The notes under the pieces are model-generated. The model did not search any database. It saw only the letters and a program-made list of their open reading frames with translations, and was not told the DNA's origin. Positions 1-11,724 of a DNA stretch of 64,000 nt are shown here, one piece after another. The position numbers and the translations under genes are program-made. The DNA lies in NCBI GenBank assembly GCA_007844125.1, contig CM017559.1:35718760-35782759 (forward strand). Direction: 5' to 3'. Position 1 is the stretch's first letter; each line of letters opens with the position of its first letter. The stretch is from Sinonovacula constricta (lineage: Eukaryota; Mollusca; Bivalvia; Cardiida; Solecurtidae).

Positions 1-352
1 TTTTTTGTTGTTTTCTTGATTTTTTATAATTCTTTTCTGCATGTTAACAATTTTCTTAAGTGTAATATATACTCAAGTAGGAAAGTTAGGTCACAAGTAA
101 TGTGCTGCATTGTTAGAAATGAATGCATCATTGTTTGCATGTATTTTACATATTTTCTATGTTTTATTACATGCTTCTAAGCATGTGCATGAAGCATGAG
201 TTGTAAACATATGCTTAATATGTATTTACCTAATATTCACACACACACACATGTATTGTGTATGTTTTATATATATATATATATATATGTATTTATTGTT
301 GATGTATTGGTGTTTGATTTAGCCCTACCTTCTTTTTCTTTCCCTTCCTTAG
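1..352. other. Intron or upstream flank with microsatellites
   Basis: AT-rich non-coding sequence. It contains a short AC run (about 239-251) and an AT run of about 20 bases (269-288). The only ORF has tandem Ile-Tyr codons from the AT run and is not coding. Confidence 0.6.
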
Positions 353-364
353 TTCCCTATTCAC
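353..364 (+). CDS. DENND4: Candidate 12-nt microexon upstream of the DENND4 zinc-ribbon exon
   Basis: A nearly pure pyrimidine tract (about 325-350) runs into TTAG. Twelve bases follow (TTCCCTATTCAC), then a perfect donor, GTAAGTAT. Twelve bases keep the frame. Entered in phase 1 the microexon reads xTT CCC TAT TCA C, and joined to the exon at 5089 (AG AGT GCA) it gives Pro-Tyr-Ser-Gln-Ser-Ala with no stop. The alternative is a chance pair of splice signals in a large intron. No transcript evidence is available here. Confidence 0.4.
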
Positions 365-718
365 GTAAGTATGGTGTGTGCTGTGTGATGAGTGGAAGTT
401 TTCCTCGCACATATCATTTTAACCTTTTCGCCAAATCTTATTTTTTACCAGATCAGTATGTAACATCAATTAAGATCGGTTGTTAACAGATCTTACTTTT
501 ATAACAGTCATTATGATTGGTTCATCTTAATCATACTTAAACCCTAATCTGGATTGGTCAGGTTGAAAACTACATTATTATAACAGAAACTTTCATTGGT
601 CAGTGTTAGGAAAGGACAAGCATATAATCATAAAGATATTAATATCATCAGAGAGAAAGAAATTTGGAGATTCTAACCATCTAATGAGAGAAAGGGTTTA
701 ACTTTGAAAACAAGTTAA

Positions 719-2242
719 TGGGGTCCTACCGATATCCACAGTTATCTCCCTTGCGAAGTCAGTTTAGAGTGATTTCCCTTTGGTATTGGGTAGTTCCGTT
801 TGTTGAGAAAAACGACGATCAGATAAAATATCGAGATTTATCCCTGTGTTCTTAAAGGAATTTCAATGTTTGCTCTATATTCAACGTAGGAAACTGATGC
901 AGAACAGCAGTACAGCCAAAGCTAAGAAGGAAATTATGTATGATAGAGTAAAACTGTTAAAGTCGGAACAGTTTCTCAAGAAACTGTATTGGTGGGGTAA
1001 AATAAGCTGGTACTTAATCTCGACAGATTGTCCCGTAATACTGGCGTGTTGCGATTAATTTCGCTATTTTAGTTGCCTTTTTCGTCATTGATGAGCTGCA
1101 GATAATTTGTGTAAGCTTTTAATGTAAATGTGCTGGAAGTGAAATGGTAATTGGAGCAATTCGACTATAGTAATGCATTTTTATACTAGTCATGATTGAA
1201 ATTAAATGTGTGGCATATAGGGAGTTGGCAACATATGCAACCTATTTTGGTGTGTGTATTTTTTGCTCCTTTATCCTATTTTCATTAACTCATTGAGCCC
1301 TACAGCCAATTAACCAGTCATCCCCTAGAGGCATTTCTCCAGTTACCCTCTACACCTGGTGGGGGTCTTATCTGCCCCTCATGCCTGGTGACACATCTGG
1401 TGTGGATTACCGGTCAGTGTAAGATATTGTGGGTGGATGTATACACACGCAATAAACATGTCATTTTGGATATACTCTAAAAGTATATTTTCACATACTT
1501 GCAGCACAGAAAGTGCTTTACACAACCGTGTAATTTTTAACACTGTAAGAAAAGAAATACTTCAGAAAAGAAAGAAAATGACTGAAATCCGAAGAACAAG
1601 TAAGATTAATAATATCAAAATTAACACAATTTAAATGATTAAAATAAGATATAATTGACCTCATCAAGTTTTCTTATCTTTATAACGTAAATGACACTGC
1701 TTTATTTAAAAAAAAATTATATAATGAGTAACTTTAAAACAGTCGTCCGTCTTTGATTGAAAGTTGCGATTTACCGGTAGTTTGAAAAAATAACGCTCTT
1801 AAACTTCATATTTGACTGAAAACTTCCGCTATTTCCAAGCGTTAGCTTTTGTCTTTTGATCTTTTGATATTTGCAATTATATTATAATTGGATCTGACAT
1901 AGGTAATTCCACATATCCGCCGATACATGTGCGTATAAATAGGAATTTTAAAGCTAACAGTAAGGTACATCGCCGTTTTTCTTTGTCTCGACATAATTAA
2001 TTCATTGTGTTTACATCTGGGTTACATGAAATTCCAATACATATATTTCAGGCCATAAAAACCTTTCATGTGACCACGCTTTTCCCTAATCCACAGCCAT
2101 TTTCAACATAAAATCGGCGTACTCTCAATATAGTTTACTGTATACAACCGAAACTGGAACTACCCAAAGAAGCGCCACCTCGTTCAAGGGAGGTAAATAC
2201 GTTGCAAAATCAGGGATAACTCCGTATATCGGTAGGACCCCA
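719..2242. mobile_element. TTAA-flanked inverted-repeat DNA transposon, non-autonomous (about 1.5 kb)
   Basis: The left end begins TGGGGTCCTACCGATATC and the right end finishes with its complement, GATATACGG...reverse of the same; the 18 outermost bases match almost perfectly. Similarity continues at lower level for about 90 bp (GGGTAGTTCC is shared near 788 and, inverted, near 2158). Each end abuts TTAA (715-718 and 2243-2246), so TTAA is the probable target duplication, as in piggyBac-type elements. No transposase-like ORF is present, only two short unrelated frames of 65-70 codons. It is probably a deletion derivative or MITE mobilised in trans (inference). Confidence 0.8.
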
Positions 2243-2246
2243 TTAA

Positions 2247-5088
2247 CAATAGCAACATAAAAAAGTATCTAACATGAGTGTGTAATAATTTTCCTAAAAC
2301 TTACTTTTCATGACAATTTTTTTTTTAATAAATGCATTTGTTGAAAGATCTTCTTTAAAAGAATTAATGGGCATGACAAAGTCATAATTTAATTCCTAAA
2401 GTCCACAATGACACAACCTTTTCAAGTAGAATTGAAATTATCAATCAAAACATATTACAATGTACATCATTTTTCTGTAGTATTTCTATTGTTTTATTAG
2501 GATTACATTTGCTTGACAGAGAATTTCTGCATATTGTTTTAATAGTATTCCTTTTAATCTATTTTTATATAGAGGTTTAAATGCATGAGTTTCGTGCATT
2601 GTATCTTATGTTAGATTAGTTGCTTTTGAAAAAAAACTATGCTTTAAAAGAACTATTATTTTCACAAATTTTATATTTTCTGACACCAAGCCTTTATTTT
2701 CCTACTACTATAAAAACAAACAACTCATAATTTAATTTGACTTTGTCATTACCTATCTCTTCTATAGAAAATTATTGCTTAAATCATTGCTCCATGTAGT
2801 CCTTGGCAAACACTTTGTTTCAAATGTTTAAATAGACAAATAAAATTACAGGCTTAGAAGTTGGGTTGTAGATCTGTGAATATTTAATTATAAACTATGT
2901 TTTTCTAAGCAAAACTCTGGTCATAAGACTAAACAAAGTTTGCCAGTGGGTAAGAGAACCTTGTGCATTTTTCAACAGGATTTGTCTAAACCTTTCACAG
3001 GATGCCATAGCACTAATGTCAGGATTTTATGATAGGGTGCAGGTCCTTGTTACTAAAAATAGATTTTTTGTTTGTTATATAATTTCTTTTAGGACAGAAA
3101 AATATTAAGAGATATGTATCAGTAGATACATGTACTTAATGGCAAAAGCAAGATTTGGATTGATTTTAGATATATTGTTTCAAGGTCACAAGTATATTGG
3201 TTAAGGTCACCAATATATTGATTCAAGGTCAACAGTAAAACAAATTCCAGGTCACTATTACTTAAAAAGGTTTTATTTGAGTCAGATGGTGGATAATCTT
3301 ATTTTCACATTATTGAGTATGTTCATGTGTATGCCAGTTTATATTTGTCATTTAATATTGCTATAAATATGCATCTGTTGACATTTATTTTCTTAATATT
3401 AACATTTTCAAGTACTGGGTATATGACTCTTTAAATTACATGTGCATCAAAACACTTACTTCTTTATGAAAGCAAATTTTTTTAGATTTTCTTATTCTTT
3501 TTTTAGCTAAGCAGACCTTACTTTTTATTTTCCTTGTTTCATGCCTTCAGATTGTTTATATATAAATAAAAGTACATGTGCTGAGTATTTCACAAATATA
3601 CTCACTTTTTAAATTTTGTAGTCATATTACTTAGTAGTAATTTCAGTACAATTAGCTTTATAAGTGTTTGAAAATGTAATAACATTTTTTCTTGTTGTTT
3701 CATCATAGATTTTGCATTTCTCTTAACTATTCATTTAGGGATAATATTTTGACTTTTTATTTCATCTCCACTGGGCCAAATTCTACCAATGGTTACTTTA
3801 AAATGTGTAAAGTTAAATATTGCACATGGATTAAGTCATCATGTGTAAATTACTTAGCATTTAGGTTTTAAGTTTTTTAAGAAGACAAGGGTTTTTTGAA
3901 TCAGAGAACTGCATATATAGTTCTTCATTGACATTTCAAATATAAGATTCTTACCTGAGGTATAACCCATTATTGAAACATTTGAAATGTTTTAGTTCTC
4001 TCCATAGTGGGAAGGTACTAGGTGTTTTTATATACCGGTACTTTATATAAGAAATATAATAAAAGCGCCCAACCTTTTTTCATAAATTCTTATCTCAGTC
4101 AACAGGGTTCCATATTATGCACATGCTTTAGTCATAAGTGTTTTTGGAAAGTTTAAAGGTGGAAAAATCTGCAGTAACTATACACCAATTACCTACCCAC
4201 AAGGGACGTAAGAATGTATTTTTAATAGAGTAAATTCCCTTTACTTACTAAACAAGGGAATACTTAATAATTAAATGTGGTTGAATTCACTTTTGGTTTG
4301 GTTTTAGAGTTTAGATTTGTTTGTGAATTATTTGTAAACACTGAAATTTTGGAAATAGAGTGAGTTTTAATTAGTACTTATTTACACAATTAATTACTAA
4401 TACAAAATCATGTATTGGTCATTTAAAGTCATAGGGTTGTCGATGTATAAAGGTAATATACACTGAAGGAAACACTTATATGACCATTAACATAAAAGTA
4501 TCTTAAGACAAAAAATCAGGCATCTGTGTAAGTTTTTTTTTGTTACATTTATATCATTTTCTTTTTAGAACTAGGGAGTGTCTGAGGCAGTGGTCCACCA
4601 TACCTGCAATGCTTTAGTTTCCTCTTTTATCTCAAGATGAGCCTTTCTGATACCTTTCTGTCAGGCATCAACAATTTGTTGCTTAAAAATTGTGTACATT
4701 TTGAAAGCTGAGAAAACACATATGTACAGTCAAGAGGTCACATACTTTAATATTCATGGGAGATGACCTAAATTTTCTTTCAATGAGAATAAAGGCAATA
4801 GTTATACCCAGACCTTGGCTTCATTTTTCTGCAATAGTTAAAAGTTGTTGACCACAACCATGCTTGTGCATTATGTATTAAACCAAAAGCTTTAAGTTGC
4901 TAACATACCATAATCTTAATTTGGCCATTTCCTCGTAAGCATATCAAAAAATAAATATAAAAATCCATTTACCTTAACTATTCCTTCTCCATTGCAATCT
5001 CAAACAAAATAACACTGAAAGCCTTTGGACAATAGTTTATTTGTGTACCTTTTAAGGCCTCTAACAACTGTTTTCTCCTTCATTATAG
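2247..5088. other. AT-rich intron of DENND4, no gene seen
   Basis: Very AT-rich with scattered homopolymer runs. Four AGGTCA hexamers sit at about 3183, 3204, 3226 and 3249 inside a degenerate 22-bp repeat. I found no exon with acceptable splice sites and family similarity here. Confidence 0.6.
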
Positions 5089-5372
5089 AGAGTGCACCAA
5101 GCCACGCTTCCTTTATGGAGCGGATGGATCGCCAGTGTCAGGAGGAGCACCTGCAGCGCTGTGAGGTGGAAGAACCCATTGAGACTGATGAACCTGAGGT
5201 TGAAAAGGCCATAGAGGTGGATATCTGCAGTCTCCATCGATGCCCCAAGTGTCGGTGTCTGCTGTACGATGAGGAGATCATGGCAGGATGGAACGCTGAT
5301 GATTCAAACCTGAACACAGTCTGCCAGTTCTGTAACAACAAGACTGTGCCTCATCTGCTGATTTATCTTAAG
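5089..5372 (+). CDS. DENND4: DENND4 exon with zinc-ribbon-like CxxC...CxxC segment
   Basis: The acceptor is CCTTCATTATAG before 5089 and the donor is AAG|GTTGGT after 5372. The first two bases finish a split codon and the exon ends in phase 0. After an acidic stretch ([15 protein letters not shown]) come paired cysteines C-x2-C-x-C and, about 28 residues later, C-x2-C, as expected for a small metal-binding ribbon. The YDEEIMAGW and DDSNLNT blocks between them are the strongest family signature in the gene. Confidence 0.9.
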
Positions 5373-8300
5373 GTTGGTGGAGATGCTCAACTTTCATCAT
5401 CCTTAATGTGTTGTCTTTTATCCAAGTATTCTGGGTTTGCATGTCTATATGCATCATAACAAAACCGGAATGTTAATCAAGAGTTAGTTGGCCATACTTA
5501 ATGACATTTAGTTTTTATTTCTGCTATTATGTGTTAGCTCTTTAATTTGCTTCCTTTCTACTTGCACCGTGTTTTTTTTCTGGTAGCAGAAAAAATGTAG
5601 TGCTATTGTGTCTATTCTGTTGATGAGAACAATTAACCTTTGCATATGGCATACAGTACAGAGACAGATTGGTACACATGCTTAAAATTAATAAACAAAT
5701 AAAATGCTTCTAATATTGCTTGTAGGATCATCGCGGCAAGAAGAAGAGTGCAGATTCTCATGATGAAGCTGATGATGATTTGATAGGGTTGGATGGCCCG
5801 AGTGAACATGCCTGCATGGACTCCTCATATGGCAAAGATGCCAGCATTTGTCCATCCAGCAGCTCTGACCATGATTTTATCATTGGTGAAATGGACGATA
5901 ACAGCTCTGTTAAGAGCTTTGAAGATCCATGGATGCGACGCTCGGCTGTAGAAGAAACATCTAATTCTCCAGACAATCCATCCCCAGAAAGATCGGAGCC
6001 TATGACCATGCATGAGGCAGCAAGGCGAGGCATGCATCGGCGGACTGCTAGCGAGTGTTTCACTGCTGCGACAGATATTTATGGTTCCTCTGTTGATTCT
6101 ATGGAGAGTTTAACATACAGAAATTTACGCTCACCCTTAAGTATATCAATGGACAAAACAGATCCATATACCATAGAAGCTAAGGCTCAACAAACTCCAG
6201 AACATAAGAAGGCAGTGTTTGACAGGTATGTGACATGGTATTAGATTAGACTTTGAAAGAAACTTTTATATATAATAAATTATTAGTTTCTTATAATGAA
6301 GTTGGTGATTTATACTGAAATCAGGTTTCTGTGATTGATATGTTGTTTTGTTTTGAAATTCATAGCAACAACTCAGTTATGTTCATCATAGCAGCATCTA
6401 GCTATTTTGTTGGAGAAAAACAAATGTCTATGTTGCATCAGCAGCCCACTGCAGTTCAACTTGAAGATCTTCCCACATTAGTTCTTTTGCCCCTACTGGG
6501 AAACAAACCTACATGGTTAGAGACAAGCTGTCAGAGTTTGTGACTCTTATCACTCAGCCACAGGTGACACCATGATTGATACTAGAAGTTTACAAACATG
6601 AAGTGGATTTATAGAGGTCCGCTGGCAGTAGCTTTCAAACACTGTAATGATGAGGTTATATTATTTCGTCTATAAATGTTTAGTGAAGTTTTGTGGTCAA
6701 CTTGAATTCATATATAATCTTAATCCTACATCTTTCTCATTGACAAAATGCTGACATTAGACATACTGATGCAGACCATTACTACCATGGTAGCTTGAGT
6801 GAACTGGATAATCTATTGGTGGAGTTCAAAACAAGAAAAATAGAAAGTTATATAATAAATATTTATAGTGTTAAATATAATAATTAGCAGTTAAACATGC
6901 ACATTTTCCCCCATTCTATGTAATGCAGCAAAATTCTTCCTTTTTCAAAGGCCTCTGCCCGTCTACATTTTGAGAAAAAAAAACAGGTTGTTGCTTATTG
7001 AAGCAACCAGGCTTGGAACCTAATTCATTTCGCTGTTGTTGCAAAAGCACCTTGTGATTGTCTGTGAAAAAAGGTTAAGTCTTGTACGTGTGTTGTTTTC
7101 CAGAAGGAACCAGGCACATGAACCTATTTCTGTGCCATACCTGAGTCCTCTGGTGTTGAGAAAGAACCTTGAGACCATCATAGAGAGTGAAGGCAACTCA
7201 ACATTATCCAGGGATACATTCTTAGATGAGCATCCAATTTTGTTCTGGAACCTGGTATGTTGTAGTATTAATGCTTTGTGGGTTTTATTTATTCCTTGAT
7301 TTTAGTATGAGGCTTTCTTATCAGAGAAATAATAGTGACATATGGTTTACATTAATGTCACTATTTTTGTTGGATATATTTGTAACCCGGATCTGGTAGC
7401 GCAGTCGGTAGATGTCGACTGCATGAACAGGAGGACCCTGGTTCGAACCAGGGCCGCGACATACCAAAGTCATAAAAAATGGAAGTGCTATAGCTCCTTT
7501 GATTTTGCTCAACACAACTGGTTGGCCAGGTGTCATGGTAATTTAACTGGGTTTAAGTAAAGATAATAACTAAGTTTCTTTATGAATATGACCCCAGATC
7601 TCGTCAATTATTTTTTCTGTTATAGGGCATGTACATGCAATATATTTTTAACAAATTGTAAAATTTTGATTGATGTTTCCATTTTATGATGCTTATGGAC
7701 TGGTATTTTCCCTGCTTCAGGTGTGGTACTTCAAAAGAATAGGTACTACCAGTCACCTACCTGGTTTCCTGCTCACTGCCAAGTCATACAACAAGGACCC
7801 AGAGGTAATGTTATAATTTTTGTTTCTCACAGTTTAGAAACACAAACATGACTCATTGTGCATAAGTGTTTTTTTTGTTTGTTTTTTTATATAATCCCCT
7901 ATAGAGCAATTGAGATTTAAATGACCTTAATGGTCTTGTCCTTCATTTTGTTGTCATTTTTTAACAGTTCCCAAAATACATAATACTTTTTAATTTTTGT
8001 AATAGGAATGAAATTGGGGGAAAATCAATTAAAAAAAATCATTTTACTAAAAGATAAGAAAGATGTCAAAATTGCAGCTTGTATTGTTTGAACTGGGGGC
8101 TTTAAGTGCGCGAGGCTAGCACATAACCTCTCAAACATCAAGACAGATCCTACATTCCTGCTATTCATAAATTTCATCTGACTTTATAGGAATACTTCTA
8201 CAGTCTTCATTGAAAGAAATGTTCAAGAAGTTCCTTTCCTCTGTTACTGATAGAGTAAATTTTGATCGTGGAAAGATATAAAAACTATGTGAAGACTAAT

Positions 8301-10600
8301 GTTAAGGACATTAAAAAGTGCATCAGCAAAACCATTATGATGGTACAAGGTTTTCTTACTATTTCCTTCTTAGAGGTGGGTATCAGTCCAGCTGGCAGTT
8401 GTAAGCTTGCAAGACAACTATACCTTTCCAGCTGTATAGGGAGAATCATTCATAAGAGGGTGGAGATCTGTGTTATGTGAAACAATCTTTACATTGAAAA
8501 TTAACTTTCTACCTACATACATAAAGTCTGAAATACAATCTGTGTGGGGCCTATAAAGGAATCACACCTGTGTTTTGATCTGTTCATTTGTAGATTAAAT
8601 TTTTTCGCGCAAAGGTGGTCAGATTTTTATTATTGTTTACAGGACTGTTAAGTACCAAGCTTAGTTGTACATATTGTGAGATTAATTTTTTTGACAGACC
8701 TGTTTATCCCAGAGTTATGGCCCTTATTATATCAATATATAAACTATGGCAAAGCATTTTCAGGAGGGATTCATCATTGACGATGATTACTCTTGTTTCT
8801 TGTATCATTGTTATTTCTTTTAACCAGTTGTACAAGAATGCTGGTTACACTGCTCAGAACATCCATATCCGTGTCAAGTGGGACAACCTGCGGCTGCACC
8901 AGGAGACGGGGTTGCCCATGTACACTGCCTGGAACAAGGGCCAGAGCTCGACCACAGTGGACGCCCTGCTCACTGAGTCCCAGCCATTCAACAGGGCGTG
9001 AGTACAGTGACATTCACTTTCGCTAGATGGCTTTTAAACTTTTTACAGAATTGCTGAAAACACTGTATGAACTTATATTACTGCTAAAATAAAAAGCTTT
9101 CAAATCACTCTTGTTTTTTAGATAATTTGACAAAAACTGATAAAATGTACTTGAATGCTTGTATAATTTTAAGTAAAAGAAAACAAATGCCTTTACGTCC
9201 ATAATGCGGCACTGTTAAGACTTAACCATGCCCTTTACCCAGATGGATTCATTAGTTACTGATTGCAAAATTGAAATAATTGCTAAAAATTGTGTTAAAA
9301 TCTTTGTGTGTTTTTTTTTCATTAATTCAACTGGAGTGGTACTCCTACTTATCACTATATAACCAGCTGCTTTGGAGAACAAAATGTATAGTGTTCACTT
9401 AAGACCAGTCTGCCCTAAAAATGCATTTGGTGCATAAATAATTTGGGGGCTGGACAAAATCCCTCCAGACGAAATCCCTTCCGGTCATTTTGTTGTGGCT
9501 CCTCGCTTAACTCACCAGGGTGTGTTGTGGTATTTAAAGCATATGTCTGTTGATTTCCTCTATTATATTGAGTTCTAACAGAGTATCCACATACTCTGCT
9601 GTAAGGAGTAAGGAGAAAATAATTTGCCACTTTTTGATTGGTTGAAATTAGCTGGTTTATACAGCTTCTTTTATTGTTTGTCCCCAGTGTGATGTACCAG
9701 ATCATCACGCACATTCACTGTAGTGATGTTCTGACGCCCATCAAGATGGTGATGAATGGCAGACGGCGGCTGAGGACAAGACGGAAGCGCTTCCGCAGCA
9801 TGTACAGAGAGATTCTGTTCCTATCTTTTGTTGCTTGTGGAAGGGAGAACATTGATCCAGGTACAGGTTTTTATTTATACATAACTGGTTTTACATACAA
9901 ACGCAAGACATCAATTTAATCAATAATGAATCATTTATCATAAAGCGGGGTGGGGATCATGTCAAACAATTAGTCAAATTTCCCAAAAACAAGAGAGTTT
10001 GAATGAAAGCTGCTATTACCTTAGTTGTTACATTAATTCATTGAAACTTTACGCAATAAGTTACTTTTTGCTTACCCATAATACTAGTTTCCAGTAGTTT
10101 TATTTTTATTTTTCACCATTGAAAACTACTGGGAGTGCCCGTGGTGGTAGAGTCACAGTCTTGAAACTCCACTGACTGCGTAGACTCTCACTCATGTGTG
10201 CAAGACCTAATGTGGGAAGGTCTTCCAGCTGACCTGCGGTGTGCCGATGGTTCTACCCTGACATTTGTCTGGGGTCTTCCTCCACCGAATTGGACATCGC
10301 CATTAATGATCATAAATGCTTGCTGTAATGTATTCCTGAAAACATTGACCACGTAGAGTTAAAAAGTAATTACTTGCACAATCCTTTCAATGAAAATTGT
10401 TGTGGCAATTAAATTAGTTTGATGTATTAATGAGTACAGAACAGATAATTTTGTATGTTGCAGATGCATTTGACCGCGAGTACAGAGGGGCCTTTGTGAA
10501 GCTGATAGGGGCTGAACTAAAGAGGCTTCAAAGGGATGACAAACCACGCTCCATGCTTGTGCAGAGTTGTCGTAACGCGTTCGGGAGGTTAGAAGTGTAA
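5089..10600 (+). CDS. DENND4: DENND4/Crag-like DENN domain protein, 3' (C-terminal) part
   Basis: DENND4 proteins (Crag in flies) have an N-terminal DENN module that acts as a Rab10-family exchange factor; here only the C-terminal part is present. Seven exons join in phase with GT-AG borders: 5089-5372, 5726-6225, 7104-7254, 7721-7804, 8828-8997, 9688-9860 and 10464-10600 (TAA at 10598-10600). They give about 499 residues. The order matches the family: a CxxC...CxxC zinc-ribbon-like segment ([19 protein letters not shown]), a long Ser/Asp-rich linker, a [14 protein letters not shown] block, an [12 protein letters not shown] block, a polybasic stretch ([11 protein letters not shown]) and a GRENIDPDAFDREY C-terminal block. 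The first exon starts inside a codon, so the DENN, uDENN/dDENN and PPR-like parts lie to the left of the window. The family assignment rests on recognising these blocks; I cannot say which vertebrate paralogue is closest. Symbol given at family level. Confidence 0.9.
5726..6225 (+). CDS. DENND4: DENND4 exon encoding the Ser/Asp-rich linker
   Basis: 500-bp exon between TTGCTTGTAG and GACAG|GTATGT, open throughout in the frame set by the previous exon. It begins with a basic DHRGKKK and continues with low-complexity Ser/Asp/Glu-rich sequence containing several Ser-Pro sites (for example NPSPERSEP). It looks disordered and probably carries phosphorylation sites (inference). It ends two bases into an Arg codon completed by the exon at 7104. 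Confidence 0.85.
6226..7103. other. DENND4 intron, no gene seen
   Basis: Non-coding. A short ORF at 6331-6543 has no splice support and does not fit the frame of the flanking exons. A polypyrimidine tract precedes the acceptor at 7101-7103. Confidence 0.6.
7104..10600 (+). CDS. DENND4: DENND4 C-terminal exons (five exons, conserved C-terminal domain)
   Basis: Exons 7104-7254, 7721-7804, 8828-8997, 9688-9860 and 10464-10600 keep one frame. The first has the [14 protein letters not shown] block and ends in HPILFWNL; the second opens VWYFKR, so this block is split by a phase-0 intron. The third and fourth carry [12 protein letters not shown] and a very basic run before [10 protein letters not shown]; the last holds [10 protein letters not shown] and ends in the Cys-containing stretch before TAA. 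No frameshift or in-frame stop was seen. Confidence 0.88.
7388..7556 (+). mobile_element. tRNA-derived SINE, head plus part of body (family 2)
   Basis: An A-box-like TAGCGCAGTCGG and a B-box-like GGTTCGAACC lie about 45 bp apart, as in a tRNA. However, the D, anticodon and acceptor stems do not pair properly, so this is a SINE head and not a functional tRNA gene. The following ACATACCAAAGTCATAAAAA...GGTTGGCC body is shared with the minus-strand copy near 20.4-20.7 kb, which shows it is dispersed. It sits in the intron between the 7254 and 7721 exon borders. Confidence 0.65.
7805..8827. other. DENND4 intron, no gene seen
   Basis: AT-rich non-coding sequence. Short frames at 8262-8480 and 8615-9001 lack splice support; the second merely reads through the real exon at 8828. 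Confidence 0.6.
8998..9687. other. DENND4 intron, no gene seen
   Basis: Non-coding, ending in the acceptor tract TTTGTCCCCAG. No repeat family recognised. Confidence 0.55.
10131..10336 (+). mobile_element. tRNA-derived SINE (family 1), in last DENND4 intron
   Basis: A degenerate tRNA-like head (GGGAGTGCCCGTGGTGGTAG) is followed by a conserved body, AAGGTCTTCCAGCTGACCTG, then GGTTCTACC...GTCTGGGGTCTTCCTCCACC and a tail near GATCATAA. The same body recurs at 11140, 18838, 26727 and 43247, which defines the family. Confidence 0.75.
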
Positions 10601-11139
10601 ATAATGTCCACAAACTTTGTGTGTCTGAAATATATCTTAATTTACCTTAATTCAACAGACGTGTCATATGTTAAGTTTCTGCAGGTATAAATATGTCCTT
10701 AAATTAAATTTGTTGAAACTTGTTACCAAGTTTTTTTTAATGATGTGAAGTTGTTAATTTTCTTTTCTTTTCTTGTTAGGTGTTTTACTAGAATCACTTA
10801 ATTACTTAGACGCTGAAATCAATTTTTAGTTAGTGAAGTTAGTCATGGATAAAAGTATTCTAGGTGCTTTTGGTATTGATCCAGAAAGCGGGAGAAAATT
10901 CTTTTGTTTTTAAGATATTCAGATTTTATTAAACTATGACTCAGTAATTCCTTTTTGTAAATATTTTGGTCGGTAATGATCTTGTTTGATTTTTGTCGGT
11001 AATAATTCTGTTGATTCTTTTAAGTGGTGTGTCCATAAACACTAAGTATTGATAATAATAAGTATTTTAAAAAGAAGGTTTTTATAGTAATGTAAATTAA
11101 TCTTCTCATGATGTATCACCCATATTATACTAACTTCCA
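10601..11139 (+). other. DENND4: Probable DENND4 3' UTR start
   Basis: Sequence directly after the TAA is AT-rich and non-coding. Where the transcript ends is not clear: candidate AATAAA hexamers occur at 11676, 12926, 13783, 13919 and near 14229. The UTR could be short or reach about 14.25 kb. Confidence 0.4.
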
Positions 11140-11372
11140 AGGGGTGCCCATGGCATAGTAGCTGATTTGTAACTCCTGACTGCTTAGCCTCTCACTGCCT
11201 GGGTTCGATTCCCAATCGGGGCAAAGGACTTAATGTGAGAAGGTCTTCCAGCTGACTTGCGGTGCGCCCATGGTTCTACCTGGACATGTGTCTGGGGTCT
11301 TCTTCCACCAAAAAGCTGGATGTTGCTATAATGATCATAATTGGTTGCTGCAATGTATTTCCAACACAAAAC
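11140..11372 (+). mobile_element. tRNA-derived SINE (family 1), near complete
   Basis: Best-preserved copy of the family. The head reads GGGGTGCCCATGGCATAGTA and has a clear B box, GGGTTCGATTCCC, at about 11201. Next come the AAGGTCTTCCAGCTGACTTG body, the GTCTGGGGTCTTC motif and a tail ending near CAATGTATTTCCAAC. Confidence 0.8.
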
Positions 11373-11724
11373 AAACTTTCAAAAAAAAGTTTGTAGCAAT
11401 ACCTATATCAGAGATCCATTAGAGTTTACTTCACAAAAAAGTGTATTTTTTATTAAAATACAACAGTAATTCTTATTGGCCCTTTAGATCTTAGTTGAAG
11501 TTGATCATAAATTTCCAAGTATAAAATAACAATATTAGCAGGATATAAATATTATATCCTAGTTTGTGTAAGTATTAATTAGTCTTGTTTACCTTGTACT
11601 GATAGTTTGTTTATAAAATTCAAACAGCCATCTCAAAAAAAATGAAATACTTTTGGTAGGATGATGAAGCCAACAAATAAATAAGTTGAAACTAGATGAC
11701 AAGATATGGTATAAATCATTTGCA

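Noticed and set aside
7388..7465. Possible functional tRNA gene
   Set aside because: A and B boxes and a T arm are present, but the D, anticodon and acceptor stems do not pair; the same sequence is a SINE head.
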